Source of the DNA: Picochlorum sp. 'celeri'
Taxonomy: Eukaryota > Chlorophyta > Trebouxiophyceae
NCBI GenBank assembly: GCA_010909725.1
Contig: JAACMV010000010.1
Span: 1,133,178-1,197,177 of the forward strand
Length of the DNA: 64,000 nt
Direction: 5' to 3'
The notes beneath the pieces are model-generated. The model worked only from the letters and a program-made list of their open reading frames with translations, had not been told where the DNA came from and searched no databases. This document shows positions 10,967-22,648 of this stretch, piece by piece. How positions within the stretch are numbered: the first letter of the stretch is position 1; each line of letters opens with the position of its first letter. The position numbers and the translations under genes were made by a program.

Positions 10967-11276
10967 CCTGGATGCTTCTGTTGACTCTACAGCGCACAGG
11001 GACTTGATATATATGTCAGGAGAAATTCTCCTTCAATAAAATATAGATATGGAGTTTTCCTTAAGAATAAATACGTTGGGATCCTGTTTTATTGGCACGG
11101 GGAACATGGATGGTCGATCGATATTATCAAGACGGTCAAAGCCAGGACATGAGCGGATCACATTGCCTATCACAGAATGAGACTTCATTCTCCAAATGTC
11201 ACCAGGTCCCTCGGCAGGGACAGGGCATAAAAAATTCATCTTATATCATTAAGTGACAATATAATAGACTAATAAG

Positions 11277-12296
11277 ATGGCTCCTGCCGTTCCAGAGACC
11301 GTTTTGCGTAAGCGAAAGAGAAAATGAGCAATGGGCCGCTGCAAAGGCCGCAGCCGCTGCCGAGGTATGTATAGTCGACTGCAGCGCTTGTCGTCTGCAC
11401 ATGTCACTCTGGAAGCATTTGAATATTCATGGTATCTGTGGATGGTGATAAATACTGGGCCGTTCTCCTAAGAAGCTGGAACACAGACGTGGCTCGACGG
11501 CGCATAGCCTGCCAAGTTTGAGTGCTTCCGGTCCGAGGCTGGGTGGGATGGGTCTGGCATGCGCACTGTGCGGTTTCGGCGGCGAAGGCCGTGTGTTTTT
11601 TTTCTTCTCGTGGCATATTGAATGATGTTTTGTTATTGCTTACACATTTGTTTCTGTCATGTAGGCGTCTGCAAAGTCCAAATCTCAGAGGAAGGAAATC
11701 TTCAAGAGAGCAGAGCAGTATGTGCAAGAGTACAGAAAGCAGGAGGCAGACCTTGTGAGACTTCGTCGCGCTGGAAAGGCAAATGGAGGTTCTATGTCGA
11801 GCCTGAGGCCAAGCTTTTATTTGTCGTTCGTATTAGAGGAATGAACGACGTTGCTCCAAAGACAAAGAAGATTCTGCAGTTGCTTCGTCTCAGACGCATC
11901 AACTCTGGTGTCTTCCTCAGGGTGAAACAAGGCACTTTGAATATGCTGCAAAAAGTCGAGCCATATGTTGCATATGGATATCCAAATTTGAAGACAGTGA
12001 AAGAGCTGGTGTACAAGAGAGGATTTGGAAAGGTTGGAAAGGACCGCATTGCCTTGACAGATAACTGCATTGTGGAAAAGGCTCTGGGAGAAAGTGGCAT
12101 CATCTGCGTGGAGGATTTGATTCACGAGATTTACACTGTAGGACCAAACTTCAAGCAGGCAAACAACTTTTTATGGCCGTTTAGACTGTCCTCACCAAAG
12201 GGTGGTATTGATAAGAAGAGACTGCACTTTATTGAGGGAGGACAGGCTGGAAACCGCGAGCACTTGATCAACAATTTGGTTCGCAACATGAATTAG
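11277..12296 (+). CDS. RPL7: Large-subunit ribosomal protein uL30 (RPL7), one intron
   Basis: The ATG at 11277 opens [15 protein letters not shown], the basic N-terminus of eukaryotic RPL7. An extra A in the run at 11321-11324 breaks the frame before NEQWAAAK. A 300-base intron (11365-11664, GTATGT...ATGTAG) follows CCGCAGCCGCTGCCGAG. Exon 2 reads [20 protein letters not shown], slips once near 11790, then gives [55 protein letters not shown] and ends [14 protein letters not shown]. The motif normally RVNKGT reads RVKQGT here, explainable by two compensating base slips. It is a structural 60S subunit protein. It is divergent from Prp19 and convergent with eL18. Confidence 0.95.
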
Positions 12297-12341
12297 GGGT
12301 TTCATCATCATCATCATTCTCAATATAGTACTAGTATGCTA

Positions 12342-12346
12342 TGTAA
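12342..12346 (+). terminator. TGTAA poly(A)-type signal of RPL7
   Basis: It lies 46 bases past the RPL7 stop. Confidence 0.55.
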
Positions 12347-12355
12347 TCGTTATTA

Positions 12356-12360
12356 TTACA
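12356..12360 (-). terminator. TGTAA poly(A)-type signal of RPL18
   Basis: It reads TTACA on the plus strand, 101 bases past the inferred RPL18 stop. It sits beside the opposing RPL7 signal. Confidence 0.5.
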
Positions 12361-12460
12361 TGATTCAAGTCTATTCTATACGACTATGGCATGGTAAAAC
12401 ATGAGCCATGCTGGAATGCATGCAAATGAAACCTTGCCAGGCCGCTCCTGTGTATACATC

Positions 12461-13155
12461 TTAGTTTCTTGTACCCTCTGGAACTACGTCTACCACGGGC
12501 ACGCTCGAATTTACGCCCCTTGCTGCGCACATAAGGCTTGGCCTTGGATCCAGGCACACCAGCAGCTCCAAAGTGCTTGACTGCCTCGCGGCTGTTCTTT
12601 GGTCCACGAAGAAGGACAGTGTTGGATCCTGTTGGTGCAATAAGTGCCAACTGATCGAATGTGATAATCTCTCCTCCGGCCTTGAGGATTCTTGCGCGGG
12701 CAGTCTCAGTCACACGAAGGGCGCAAATCCTAAGCTTGGGCACCTCATCCATAAAACGAACATCGTCTGTCACAGTTCCTACGAGTACTCCAATTTATCT
12801 TCCTTACCAGACATGAACTGAACAAGCTTTGAGAGAGGACAATGGTGGCTGGTTGATCTTGGACATGAACAGGCGCTTCAGAATAACTTTGTTGAACTTG
12901 CATTCGGTACGGCGGTCCAGGAATCGGTACAGCTGCATAGCAACACAATTATTAAGTATCAGTTTTCCTATATTTGATCGGGCATACATCCATTGCATAG
13001 AGTATTAGACTCTCTCCAAGCGCCCAAACATGGAGTCAGAGTAAATCACCAAGCCACAAACGCACCTTCACCAAGAGCTTCAAGTACGGGTTGTCACTCT
13101 TTGGAGCAACCCTCTTGGTCTTTTTATTGCGACCTCCGGCGATAAGATCTACTCC
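12461..13155 (-). CDS. RPL18: Large-subunit ribosomal protein eL18 (RPL18), first codon on an upstream exon
   Basis: Exon 2 (13155-13066) encodes [16 protein letters not shown] through LKLLVK. A 133-base intron (13065-12933, GTGCGT...ATGCAG) follows. Exon 3 reads [32 protein letters not shown], then [39 protein letters not shown] and [20 protein letters not shown], all diagnostic for eL18. The initiator Met must be on a short exon upstream of 13156, because the sequence before GGAGTAGAT ends in a TGTAG acceptor. Slips lie near 12812 and 12780. At the end, an extra A turns the expected Asn-stop after RGYK into a 27-residue extension; the true stop is TAA at 12461-12463. Confidence 0.92.
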
Positions 13156-14240
13156 CTACACATGGCATAGAAAACAGCAGTGAGCACTCTGGTGAACTCT
13201 CTATCGCATTCTGCTCAGTGGAGGCTCTCTATCTCTTCAAATACATTCATCATTTTCATGTATATGCAACATCATAGTTGGCAGCATAGCTCAGCAAAGC
13301 AACTCATGAGAGGCGTGGGAATCGCCGACGCCGTCACGGCAGCCGTGCGACATTTCCTGAATATTGCCATCTCCGTTGGGTATTCACGGATTCTCTGATA
13401 CACGTACCATATTGACTGCTATAGATGATTTTTTACTGATGGCTCAGTTGGGAAATGCGATATTTAGATGCAATTCTCTCCCAGGAAGACCTACATTCTT
13501 GAAATGGGTGATAGTCACCGTCAGAGTTCACCTCTGATGGGGGACTACGGCGACTCTATTTTCCCGGTCAGGAAGGCCTGTCACGCCTACTCCCTGATGG
13601 TATGGCAAGGCATTGCTTATGGCAGATCTTCTGAATCCAGGACTTGTATCATATCACCTGTTCAAGTGCCATCTGAACTGGAATGAAGCCAGTAATTGCA
13701 CTCAAGGTTCATATGATTGGGTGAATAGCGTCCCAATCAGTTTGCATATCTGAAGCATTGCAGGGCTCTCCTCTGCAACCACCCTACCAAAGCAATCATC
13801 CTCATTTGCAAATTGCAATAGAACAGGTGATACCATTGACTTTATATCAAACCCATTCGACGATTCCTCATTGTTCAGCAATTAGCACTGTCAAGCGACA
13901 TAATCTACTCCAACATGGATGCTCTCTGTACACCTGGCCACCATGGCCCTGCAGGGCCATCACCAGCTGGTGGGTGCCCACAATGCATTGGAGTCCCAAG
14001 AACGCGTTTTCAATAAATTCAAAGATCCTGGGCCCTCGAATGACTATCATGCACATTTCAATTTAGAAAAAAAGATTAATCTTTAGCATATTCTCATTCT
14101 ATCAAACACATCCGTGAGCATCGGACTGGTCCAGGATCTGTGTGAATCTTTCGGCTCAAACGTCCTCGCTGTCTAGAGCATAGATCAGAGAGTGGCGTGA
14201 CGCATTGGTATCAATTGAGATCTTTTGAACCATTATCAGC
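13156..14240. other. Gap: RPL18 5' region and intergenic DNA
   Basis: The left part should contain the short first exon and intron 1 of RPL18. Short open frames elsewhere have no recognisable domain or coding signature. No RNA gene or repeat is seen. Confidence 0.3.
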
Positions 14241-15148
14241 ATGAATAGAAGCACTGCGCTCGCATTATTGCTCCTCGTCGGGGTGAGTGCCGTGTGCTCA
14301 CAAGAGTTGCCAACAGAGAGGCCAAAAGACTGTGACGGCTCCACATGTAAAGGCTGCACGCCATTTGTTCCCAAGCCTGGAAAAGCTATCGATAACTTGT
14401 GTGGCATCGTTGATGTGTACTTCCCCGTTCCAATTTACGTGGTAAGGAATGATACCTCCCCAGGTCAAGAGCTCATCAGTCAGCAATGGGCCTGCTTTGC
14501 CTGCTGCACCTTGGGATGCGGATTTGACGAGCCACAAAACACGTGTGCATATGATAACTATAATTGGGAGGAAGGACAGACCTATGGATGCACCAAGTGC
14601 AGAGGAGGGGATGTTCTCGTGCCCAATGGTGGCAACGTCAAAACAAGTTTTGCTGATTTGTCTACATCATCAGTCTATAGCGTCATTAATCAGCCATACG
14701 GTGGTACGTCTACATTGTTTAACTTGCATTACTATAACGTATCAGTATTAAATATGTCATCATTGGTATTGCAGCATGTGCTCCTGCCGGAACAGCAACC
14801 CCATCACCACCACCCAGTGTCCCAGTTGAGCCATCTCCAGTGGCATCTCCTTCGCCTTCTCCTGTACCATCGCCCTCCCCCCAAACGCCTCCACCAGCTC
14901 CAGTAGAACAATCTCCGGAACCAAATGCAATTCCACCGACTACAGAAGAACCTGATAGCTCTCCGGAACCAATCACAAACTCACCTGCTCCAGCACCAGA
15001 TGCCCAGCCTGAACCATCTCCAGAACCATTCGTTCCTATTTCAATAGACTCATCATCTCCACCTACACCATCTTCCTCAGGGATGAGAAAGACCATAGCA
15101 TCTGCGACTCTTGCCATTGCACCAGTGATGATGCAATTCATCTTCTAG
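14241..15148 (+). CDS. Secreted Cys-rich, Pro-rich surface protein, probably GPI-anchored
   Basis: Exon 1 (14241-14703) starts with a signal peptide (MNRSTALALLLLVGVSAVCS). A Cys-rich domain follows with CDGSTCKGC, WACFACCTLGCGF and GCTKCRGGD, about 14 cysteines in all. A 71-base intron (14704-14774, GTACGT...TTGCAG) is in phase and joins YG to ACAPAG. Exon 2 is a Ser/Pro tract of about 90 residues (PSPSPVPSPSPQTPP, APAPDAQPEPSPEP) like hydroxyproline-rich algal wall proteins. The end, SSSG followed by MRKTIASATLAIAPVMMQFIF, fits a GPI-attachment signal. I do not recognise the Cys-rich domain. Both exons are free of frameshifts, unlike the neighbours. Confidence 0.75.
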
Positions 15149-15165
15149 AGATTATAAGTCTGCAG

Positions 15166-15170
15166 TGTAA
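15166..15170 (+). terminator. TGTAA poly(A)-type signal of the surface-protein gene
   Basis: It lies 18 bases past the stop at 15148. Confidence 0.45.
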
Positions 15171-15258
15171 ATGAAAAGCCGAAATGTGAAGAGGAGTCAT
15201 TTGAACCCACAAACGGCAATGTGATAACACATTTATATAATTTCTGTATCTAATAGAC

Positions 15259-16832
15259 ATGGTTATTATTGGAACAGGGAGTTTGCGAACCTGTGGTGCC
15301 TTTTCAGTCCCACAACAAAGGCAACCATTAATCAAACAAAAGAGCCGCTTGGTTCGAGCACGTACGTTCAAACGATGTATATTAACAATTTATTACATCA
15401 GAAGACTCCCCAATGCAGTTTCATGGTTGTTTCCGAGCAAATGTGACTACGGCGGTGAAGAGCAGCCTCCACTCGACTTTCAGATGATGGCAGTATGGTG
15501 TTTGGAGCATTTGTGATGTGTTCTTGGTTATATGTTGCAGGTAATGGTGCCAAGAATGCTTCTACAGAGTCAACGGAGACGGTAGAGGAGATTCCAACAT
15601 ATTTTCAACCAGTCCAAGAAGTACAGGTAGGTTGTTTGATTTTTTTTTGGCTCGACTATATTGGTATTACTGGGTAAATGAGTCTTTCTCTCTCTGTGCA
15701 TATATAGGAAACTGGATATCATGCAGCGGTTGCACCATCATCATCGCAGGTGCAGCAGGCACCACCAGAGACCTCTTTCTGGGCAAGCGTCCCACCTCTG
15801 GTCTGGATTGGTGTTGGTGTTCTTCTGGCGAACGTTTTGTCTACAGCATTGAATTTTGTGAAAGGAGGACCTCAAAGATGCAGGAGATGGCGATGCAACA
15901 GATGATGAAGCAAATGATGAAGCAAGCAGGGGCACCAGGGGCGAATCCTTTTGGAGGAGCGAATCCCTTTGGTGGGGCTTCTGGAGCAAATCCTTTCGCC
16001 ACGCCAATGGGGACTGGTACAAGTCCTTTTGGTACAGGATTTTCCATCTCCGAAAATGACGGCAGAGGCAGATGGTAGCACGATCGATACAACTGCATCG
16101 CCTTCCTCAATGTCATCTCAGGAGCAAAAGCAAGAGCCAGCAGCCAGAGATACAGTCACAGCAGAGGTGAAAGCCGAGCGTCCCTCATCCAGCCCAAGTG
16201 GAACATCTAGCACAAAGAAATCGAACGCATTCGTGGACGTGGATGTGGACGTGGAGGAGAAGTCTCAGAGCTCAACAACAGAGTCAAAGCCACCTCCATT
16301 CACACCTCCTCCACCGCCTTCGACAGCGGATGCCACAGCAGATTCATCTGCAGGGAGCATGTTGGACATGTTGAAGAATCCAGAAATGCAAAAGATGCTG
16401 TATCCATACCTTCCTGAGCCAATGAGAAATCCAGAAACCTTTGAATGGATGCTCAACTCTCCAGAATACAGGGCACAATTGGGAGGGAATGCTGTCCCAG
16501 CAAATGGGTGCCGCAGCTCCCCAGGCCGTCCAGGATTTGATGCAAGATGCTGATATGAGTCCCGAGAAGATGAAGGAGCAGTTTGACGCCCTTGGCATGA
16601 CCCCAGAGGATTTTGTTCAAAAGGTCATGTCCGACCCTGACCTAGCCACATCCATGACAAAGCCAAATGTCATGGCAGCAATAGCAGAGTGTACAAAGAA
16701 CCCCATGGCCATTTTCCAATATCAAAACGACGAGGAGGTTATGAGAGTCTTTGAAACAGATGAGTGGATTGTTCCCACAAGCAGCTGGTATTGGGGATGC
16801 CAGGCATGCCACCAACACAATCAAATCAATAA
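15259..16832 (+). CDS. TIC40: Tic40, co-chaperone of the plastid inner-envelope import machinery
   Basis: The 5' exon from 15259 begins MVIIGTGSLRTCGAFSVPQQ and is rich in Arg/Lys and hydroxylated residues, as expected for a transit peptide. Introns lie at 15493-15540 and 15627-15707. One membrane helix (PPLVWIGVGVLLANVLSTAL) comes next, then a Met/Gln/Lys-rich stretch MQEMAMQQMMKQMMKQ, NPFGG repeats, and an acidic Ser/Pro-rich linker. The diagnostic C-terminus is the Sti1/Hop-like domain: MLDMLKNPEMQKML, YPYLPEPMRNPETFEWMLN, MSPEKMKEQFDALG, VMSDPDLATSM and NPMAIFQYQ. Known Tic40 recruits the stromal Hsp93 chaperone. Slips near 15875, 16035, 16487 and 16757 break the frame. The stop is placed at 16830-16832 after MPPTQSNQ. 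Confidence 0.85.
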
Positions 16833-16851
16833 TAATGAGCAGTTTTGTTGT

Positions 16852-16856
16852 TGTAA
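16852..16856 (+). terminator. TGTAA poly(A)-type signal of TIC40
   Basis: It lies 19 bases past the inferred Tic40 stop and supports that stop position. Confidence 0.45.
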
Positions 16857-17054
16857 AACATGCACATAATCTACAAAGATGGTTTATCACCCCTATTCCT
16901 ATCAATAAAACATGTTCCAACGACAGTAGAAGTGCAATGCCCAGCCCCACTCCAGAGGGTTAATCCTGGCCCAAGCACATGGGTCCAGCAGCAATACCAC
17001 TCTGTCAATGGATGGCTGATTCATAGAAATATTGGTTATAAACATGCATAATAG

Positions 17055-17821
17055 ATTTCTGGAAGGGTTTTTTGAAATCATGGGGCGTCATTATCGCCTC
17101 AGAGATTGGCGATAAGACATTTTTCATCGCTGCTGTCATGGCGATGAAGAATTCCCGACGAGAGGTGCGTTGTTTGGATCTATTTGATATAAGATAGTAT
17201 TAAATTAACATATGATTACTTAATATCGCTACATAGGTCTTTGTTGGGGCGATGCTGGCTCTGGCAGCCATGACTGTGCTATCTTCTTTGCTTGGTTGGG
17301 CTGCTCCAAACCTGATATCGAAAACATACACTCATTACGCTGCTACGATACTGTTCTTTGTGTTTGGATTCAGAATTTTATACGATGCATATGCGGCGAA
17401 TGGGGATGGAGAGTCAGAGTTGGTGGAAGTGGAGAGGGAGTTGGGACAGCACAGCAGTAAAACAAGCTCTGGGAATACGGTTGAGATGGGGAAGGGGAAG
17501 AGTTCTGGTGGTGCACAGTCATCTCTGATGAATATGATCAAAGTTATTGTATCACCAATCTTATTGGAGGCATTTACGTTGACCTTCTTGGCAGAGTGGG
17601 GTGATAGAAGCCAGATTGCGACGATTGGACTGGCAGCAGCATCAGATGTGCTTGGGGTGACTGTTGGGGGAATACTTGGTCACGGTCTGTGTACAGGTGC
17701 AGCTGTTTTGGGAGGAAAGCACCTGGCATCTCATATTGACGAACGCATGGTGGGCTTGTTTGGAGGAGTGTTGTTCCTCTTGTTTGGGGCCCATTCCCTG
17801 TGGAGCGGGGTTCCAGAATGA
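17055..17821 (+). CDS. GDT1/TMEM165-type cation transporter (UPF0016), 5' exon unresolved
   Basis: Two exons, 17055-17164 and 17237-17821, join across a 72-base intron (GTGCGT...ACATAG) without changing frame. The family's two signature motifs are both present: SEIGDKTFF in the first half and AEWGDRSQIA in the second, each on a membrane helix. The helices MLALAAMTVLSSLLGWAAP, YAATILFFVFGFRILYDAY and MVGLFGGVLFLLFGAHSLW complete a six-helix layout around an acidic loop. The motif GHGLCTGAAVLGG matches the Golgi branch better than the chloroplast PAM71 branch. Golgi members exchange Mn2+/Ca2+ for H+ and keep glycosyltransferases supplied with Mn2+. The start must lie upstream, close to the end of Tic40; I could not identify it. 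Confidence 0.85.
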
Positions 17822-17898
17822 GACTGCTTTCGTTTTCTCTTGAATTGTATCGGATCATCGTATATTCATTAATAGTACAGTACAAGGATACTATACGT

Positions 17899-20800
17899 TT
17901 ACAGCACATCTGCTTCCTCACCAAATCCAACTTCAAGTTCCACAGATGCCAACTCTGCATCAATTTCATCATCTGTGAGACCAGCCATTCTCAGCAGTTC
18001 CACAAGCCTTGATACTTTAGCTTCCTCTTGTCCAAGGGCAACGAGAGCTTCGTCCAGGCTATCATCATCTGCGAGCTGAAGCCTGCCTATCGATTCCTGC
18101 AGTTTTGCCTCATACTCACGATTCATCTCTTCCAGCTCATCAATTCTTTCTTGGTCGGATGCGCGAAGCTTTTTAGCCTTGACTAGTTGCAGTTTATACT
18201 TTCTTACTTCTTCATCCTTTTGTGATACTCCTTCTGACAAGGACGCCAGCTGGTGGCGCAGTGATGCCATCTCAGCTTCAAGATCTTCAGTCGAAGATCC
18301 ATGTGCTTCATACTTGTGCAGGAGGGCAGTCAGGTCTTCTATTTCCTGTTGCGACTTTTCTATGGTCGCATTTGCGACACGTAATCTAGTGGAATAATCC
18401 TCGCATTGAGACTGAAGCGTATGCTGCGTGTCTTCAAATTGCTCTGCCAAGTTGTGTTTCAGCTGTTCGACATCTTCAATCCTAGATGTTGCCTCAATCA
18501 ATTCTTGGGATACCTTTGCAAGCTGCTGTTCCAATTCAGCAACTTGTGCTTGCGCGAAGTCTCTGTCCGCCTTTTCTTCCAAGAGAGCATCCTGAGCAGC
18601 AGATGCTGCATGTTCCCAGTGTGTGAGTTGATCCTCTACTGATCTCAGGCGAGAGAATTCTTCAGCCATCTCTTCAAGGTCGGATTCTTTTTGGCAGAGC
18701 TTATTTGTCATGGTTTCCCTTTCTCTGCGCAAATCTTCAATTTCTTGGATATAAGACTGTTCCGAGTTTTTCAAATCCTTCTCAAGTAGACGTATTCGCT
18801 GCTCCATGGCGCTCTTTTCCATCATAAGAGTTTCTCTCTCATGTTTGCCATCATCCACTTGTTGCTCTAAAGACTTGCAGTCAGCAGTCAATTCATCAAT
18901 CTGGGTATTCTGAGCCTGTATTTTCTTCTTTGCTTTCAATAATTTTCTTTCCTGCTCGGAGAGCTTCTCATCAAGCTCCTTTAGCTTTGCTTCTTTATCC
19001 TCTACCAGCTCCTCAAGGTCAGACATCTCGTTTCTCAGTTCATCTTTTGCCTTCTCGTATGCTCCTTGGGCAGCCTTCTCAGATAGAGTCACGCGTGCCT
19101 CCAGTTGCATAATTTCGGCATCCCGCTCGTCCAAAGTTGCTTGGAATTCGTCTTCTACCCTCTTTTGGGCTGCTATTGCTTCCAGCCTCTTGCTTTCAAC
19201 AACATCCCGCTCCTCTTGTAGCTGCTCAATTCGTTCCAAAAGCTCGGTAACCTGAGCGATCAGAGTTGCATTTTTTCCTGAAAGAGATTCTACATTCTCT
19301 TTCAACGCAGTAATGTCTTGTTGGGACTCCCTCAGCAGACGTGCAGAATCCGCCAGGTCCTCGCATTGTCCCTCAAGATCTTGCACATGAGATTTCAAGT
19401 CCTGAGCCTCTTTCTCAAGTAAGTTATTCTCTCATTGGAATGAGCCAAAGCATCTTCTGTCTCTTTGGACGCAGCAATCTGTCCTCGGAGTTCAGCCTGC
19501 AGAGTATCAATCTCTGTATGGGCATTCTCCAAGTCTTGCTCCAACTGGGCTTTTCCAGTTGTCTTCTCCTCCATCATTGAATCCAACAAGTTCTGGAGCT
19601 CATTGATTTTGTTATCTTTGTCCTCGATGGTGCTCCTTGCTTGTTCTAGATTTGTATTCAAGTCTTCTAAAATTTCTGTCGTGTCTGTTTCTACTTTTTC
19701 TGCACCACTACTAGCCATGGCAGTGGGCATTGGTAGGCCAACAGGATCACTCTCCCCTACATCGAGTCGGCCACCAATCTCGGCATTATCCATGGCTGCA
19801 CTAGGAATGTGTTTCATTCGAGAATTCTCGTACGCTTCTTCAAGCTATCGATTTCTTTTGACTCTGAATGATCATGTCTTCTTGCTGATGGAACTCGTTG
19901 AGTTGATCAAAAACTGTCCACCATTGCCTGAGATTCTTCTTGCATGACATCATTATCGTAGCATTTTTCTGGGATATTCATATCTTCTTCAATGTCAACA
20001 GGAGGCTCTTCTTCTGTTTTCTCTGCATTGCTATAGTGAGTAACACTGTATCGTTTCATAAGCAGGCTGCACTGCTTCTGGTTGTTGATGGCAGTATGGA
20101 TCCGCTGCCTCATCCTGCCACTCTGGCTGGAGAAGAGTAGCAGCATCCTCATCATAACGAGATTTCTCACTTTCATCAGGCACAAAACGTGCCGCGTCAG
20201 ACTCCTTTGCCCCAATGTCTTTAATGGTAGTAGTAGGTTGAGAATCTCCTGCCAAGTCTGAACCTGGCAGATGAGGCTGCCATGTGTTCTCGACTTTGCT
20301 TCCTTGTACTCAATGGTAACGGCATTTTCTTTACTATTATCATCTTGTCTATGGCTTTCAATATACTCATCTACAGCTCGAGATATCCTCTCCTCCGCCA
20401 GCATCTGTTCAAAATCCAATTGGAGACACAGGTCCTCATCATAATTCTCACAGACCCACTCCTTCATCACATCTATCCCATACCCAGACGATCTATAATA
20501 AGACCAAAAGCTCAATATCTCTAATACAATTGGATCAACAGATTGTGTATCCTGCTGCACAGTGCTGCTGTCTTCTTCTTCTTCTGTATTTTTCTTCCCA
20601 TCATAATATCTGCTACTGGTTCCTCAATGGATTCTTCTGAATTCCCATTCATAGCAGTAGGTTTAAAAAACAGACATTGACGAAATGCCTGTACGTTTCC
20701 TCCAGACAATGGAGGAGGCTTGAGTCCAGCCATAATACCACTAGAGCCTTCTGACAAAACCATCAGCATTCGCTGGTTGCCCAATCCGCAGCGTTGGCAT

Positions 20801-21162
20801 CACTGCATATCTCGATGTCGACCGTGTCATTCGCTGCCGTGTAACCATATCATGCCCCGTCATGGCATCTTCAGATGCAGAAATTAAACCTTGTGGTTGT
20901 TGTTGTTTGCAAGCTTGAGCTCATTGGTGGTGGACCACTGCCTCCACCCATCATCTGCTGCCGCTTCTTCCTCCTCCTCCCCAGGCATCACCCAGCACTT
21001 GAGCTCTTCATTGTAATACATTTCCATATCAAGCCCCATCTTGGCCTTGTTCACCTTCTTCTTTGTACCACCACCAAATATCTTTCCCAAGAGACTTGCT
21101 TGCTGCTCCTCCTGACCTCCACTACTCCCAGTTCCTTGTTGTTGTGGTTCGTCACCGGTCAT
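17899..21162 (-). CDS. Long coiled-coil protein with a Sec16-like N-terminal motif, several frameshifts
   Basis: The C-terminal 499 residues (19398-17899) are one uninterrupted coiled coil, heptad-rich in Glu, Gln, Leu and Lys, ending in the acidic tail VELEVGFGEEADVL. Another 140 residues of coil lie upstream in the next frame (19817-19395). Before that, 20560-19907 encodes IVLEILSFWSYYRSSGYGID and acidic sequence, and 21162-20884 starts MTGDEPQQQGTGSSGGQEEQ with the segment KAKMGLDMEMYYNEELKCWV. That segment resembles the short motif near the C-terminus of Sec16-family proteins. The pieces are read as one gene because they are collinear and each ends in a frame break. A tethering role near the ER or Golgi is inference. 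It could also be two genes. Confidence 0.55.
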
Positions 21163-21563
21163 GAGGCTTTTTCTTTCCCTCTAGGCTTTTTTCACTATAT
21201 GAAACTAGGTATTAATGACGATGACAGTAATTTCAATCAATGAGAGGGATCTGCAATGCAAACATTCGGGTATCACGTCAACAACAGCAATAATGACGAC
21301 GACGACGACAATGCCTGATTTTGATCACATCAGCGACCAATCTCTTGTGTCTTTTAAACTGCAATTCAGCATGGCACATAAGGAACATACAATTATGATA
21401 AACCAGTAGTATCATCAGATCTGATCCTAATACAAGGTGGTCTTCGTCAGCAAAAGGTGACATCAAAAATGTCGTTGTTGAAGAAGATGTTCCCTTGGTA
21501 TCTAGCAATGCAAATGGTTGTGATACCAGAGAAACAAGAGAAAAGGAAATTCCAGATATTATT

Positions 21564-21568
21564 TTACA
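21564..21568 (-). terminator. TGTAA poly(A)-type signal of the centrin gene
   Basis: It reads TTACA on the plus strand, 98 bases past the centrin stop. Confidence 0.45.
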
Positions 21569-21666
21569 AGAACGACAAGCACACACATAAATGCATTCCA
21601 TTGCTACATGGTAGATGGATGGCCATCAATGGCCATGAAGAGCTTCAAAAAGAAGAATCTCTCAAA

Positions 21667-22227
21667 TCAAAACAAGCCAGATTTCTTCATGATTCTGAAA
21701 AACTCTTCTTCATTCACCTCTCCATCCCCATCCCGATCAGCCTCATCAATCATCTCTTGAAGCTCTTCATCAGAGATGCTCTCCCCAAGCTCCTTGGCCA
21801 CCCTCTTGAGATTCTTAAATGTAATCTTGCAGTCTCATCATCATCAAACAACCTGAACGCCTTCATAATCTCCTCTCGAGGATCACGCTCCGCCATCTTG
21901 GCAGTCATCAAGGCCATAAAATCATCAAACCCAATAGTCCCAGAACCCACCCGTATCCACATCAGAAATCATCTTCTTCACCTCCTCCTTCTTTGGCTCA
22001 AACCCAAGTGCCCTCATAGCCACCTTGAGCTCCTTGGCATCAATACTCCCACTCCCATCCGTATCAAAGAGATCAAATGCTTCTCGTATCTCTTGCCTCT
22101 GCTCCTCTGTCAGCCCCCTTTTGAAGAGGTATCCTGCCTCTTGTCCCTCCTGGCTGTGGTAACAACCTTCTGTAGTTGGAGGCAGACAAGGCTGGTTGCT
22201 GAGAGGGATTGACTGTATTTGCCTCAT
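21667..22227 (-). CDS. Centrin (caltractin), two frameshifts
   Basis: Four EF-hands are visible. EF1 is [16 protein letters not shown] within [16 protein letters not shown], the classic centrin opening. EF2 is VDT followed by [15 protein letters not shown]3 reads FRLFDDDE, then [18 protein letters not shown] in the next frame. EF4 is [16 protein letters not shown]. The last residues [11 protein letters not shown] and TGA at 21667-21669 match the centrin C-terminus with its terminal aromatic residue. Slips at about 21950 and 21832 are single bases. Centrins are Ca2+-binding proteins of basal bodies and of the nuclear-pore mRNA export complex. The first about 45 residues before LTEEQ do not match centrin and may include intron sequence, so the start is uncertain. 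Confidence 0.9.
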
Positions 22228-22648
22228 TTATCAAAATTTTTATTATTTATTCAATATTCCATATATATTGTGTGTGTAGAAAGAAGAAGAAGAGAGAGAA
22301 GCGCATCCAAGGTTGACGACGACGACGTCATCAACCGTCATTATTATTATTCAAGTATGTTCCTACTCATACAGAGAGCATGGATGATATATACATTAGA
22401 AGAACGTACCATGATATTCAAGCATATATTCCTATATTTGAACAAGTAGAACTGCCACAGAGAAAGAATTCTCTGATTCAAATGGATCCGAGGGACAGAT
22501 ATTGTTCTTAATTAAGAGCATTTATAAATGCTTAATTTCAGACATTTCTCAATTTCAACCGCACGCGTGCGCTACTAATGTAATGCCTGTCTTCTGACAA
22601 CCTGGAAGAGACTTTAAATACCAATATTTACACAAAGTAATAATAATA
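22228..22648. promoter_or_regulatory. Divergent AT-rich region between centrin and thioredoxin-like genes
   Basis: No open frame of note. The region should hold both promoters. Short simple-sequence runs of GAC and TTA units are present. Confidence 0.3.

Noticed and set aside
11033..11239. 68-codon minus-strand frame between Prp19 and uL30
   Set aside because: It lies in a divergent promoter region; Prp19 already has its full start and no family is recognised.
14719..15141. 140-codon minus-strand frame, Gly/Ser-rich
   Set aside because: Antisense of the Pro/Ser stalk of the surface protein.
15741..16116. Minus-strand frames opposite Tic40
   Set aside because: Antisense of the Met/Gln and NPFGG repeats; Tic40 motifs on the plus strand explain the region.
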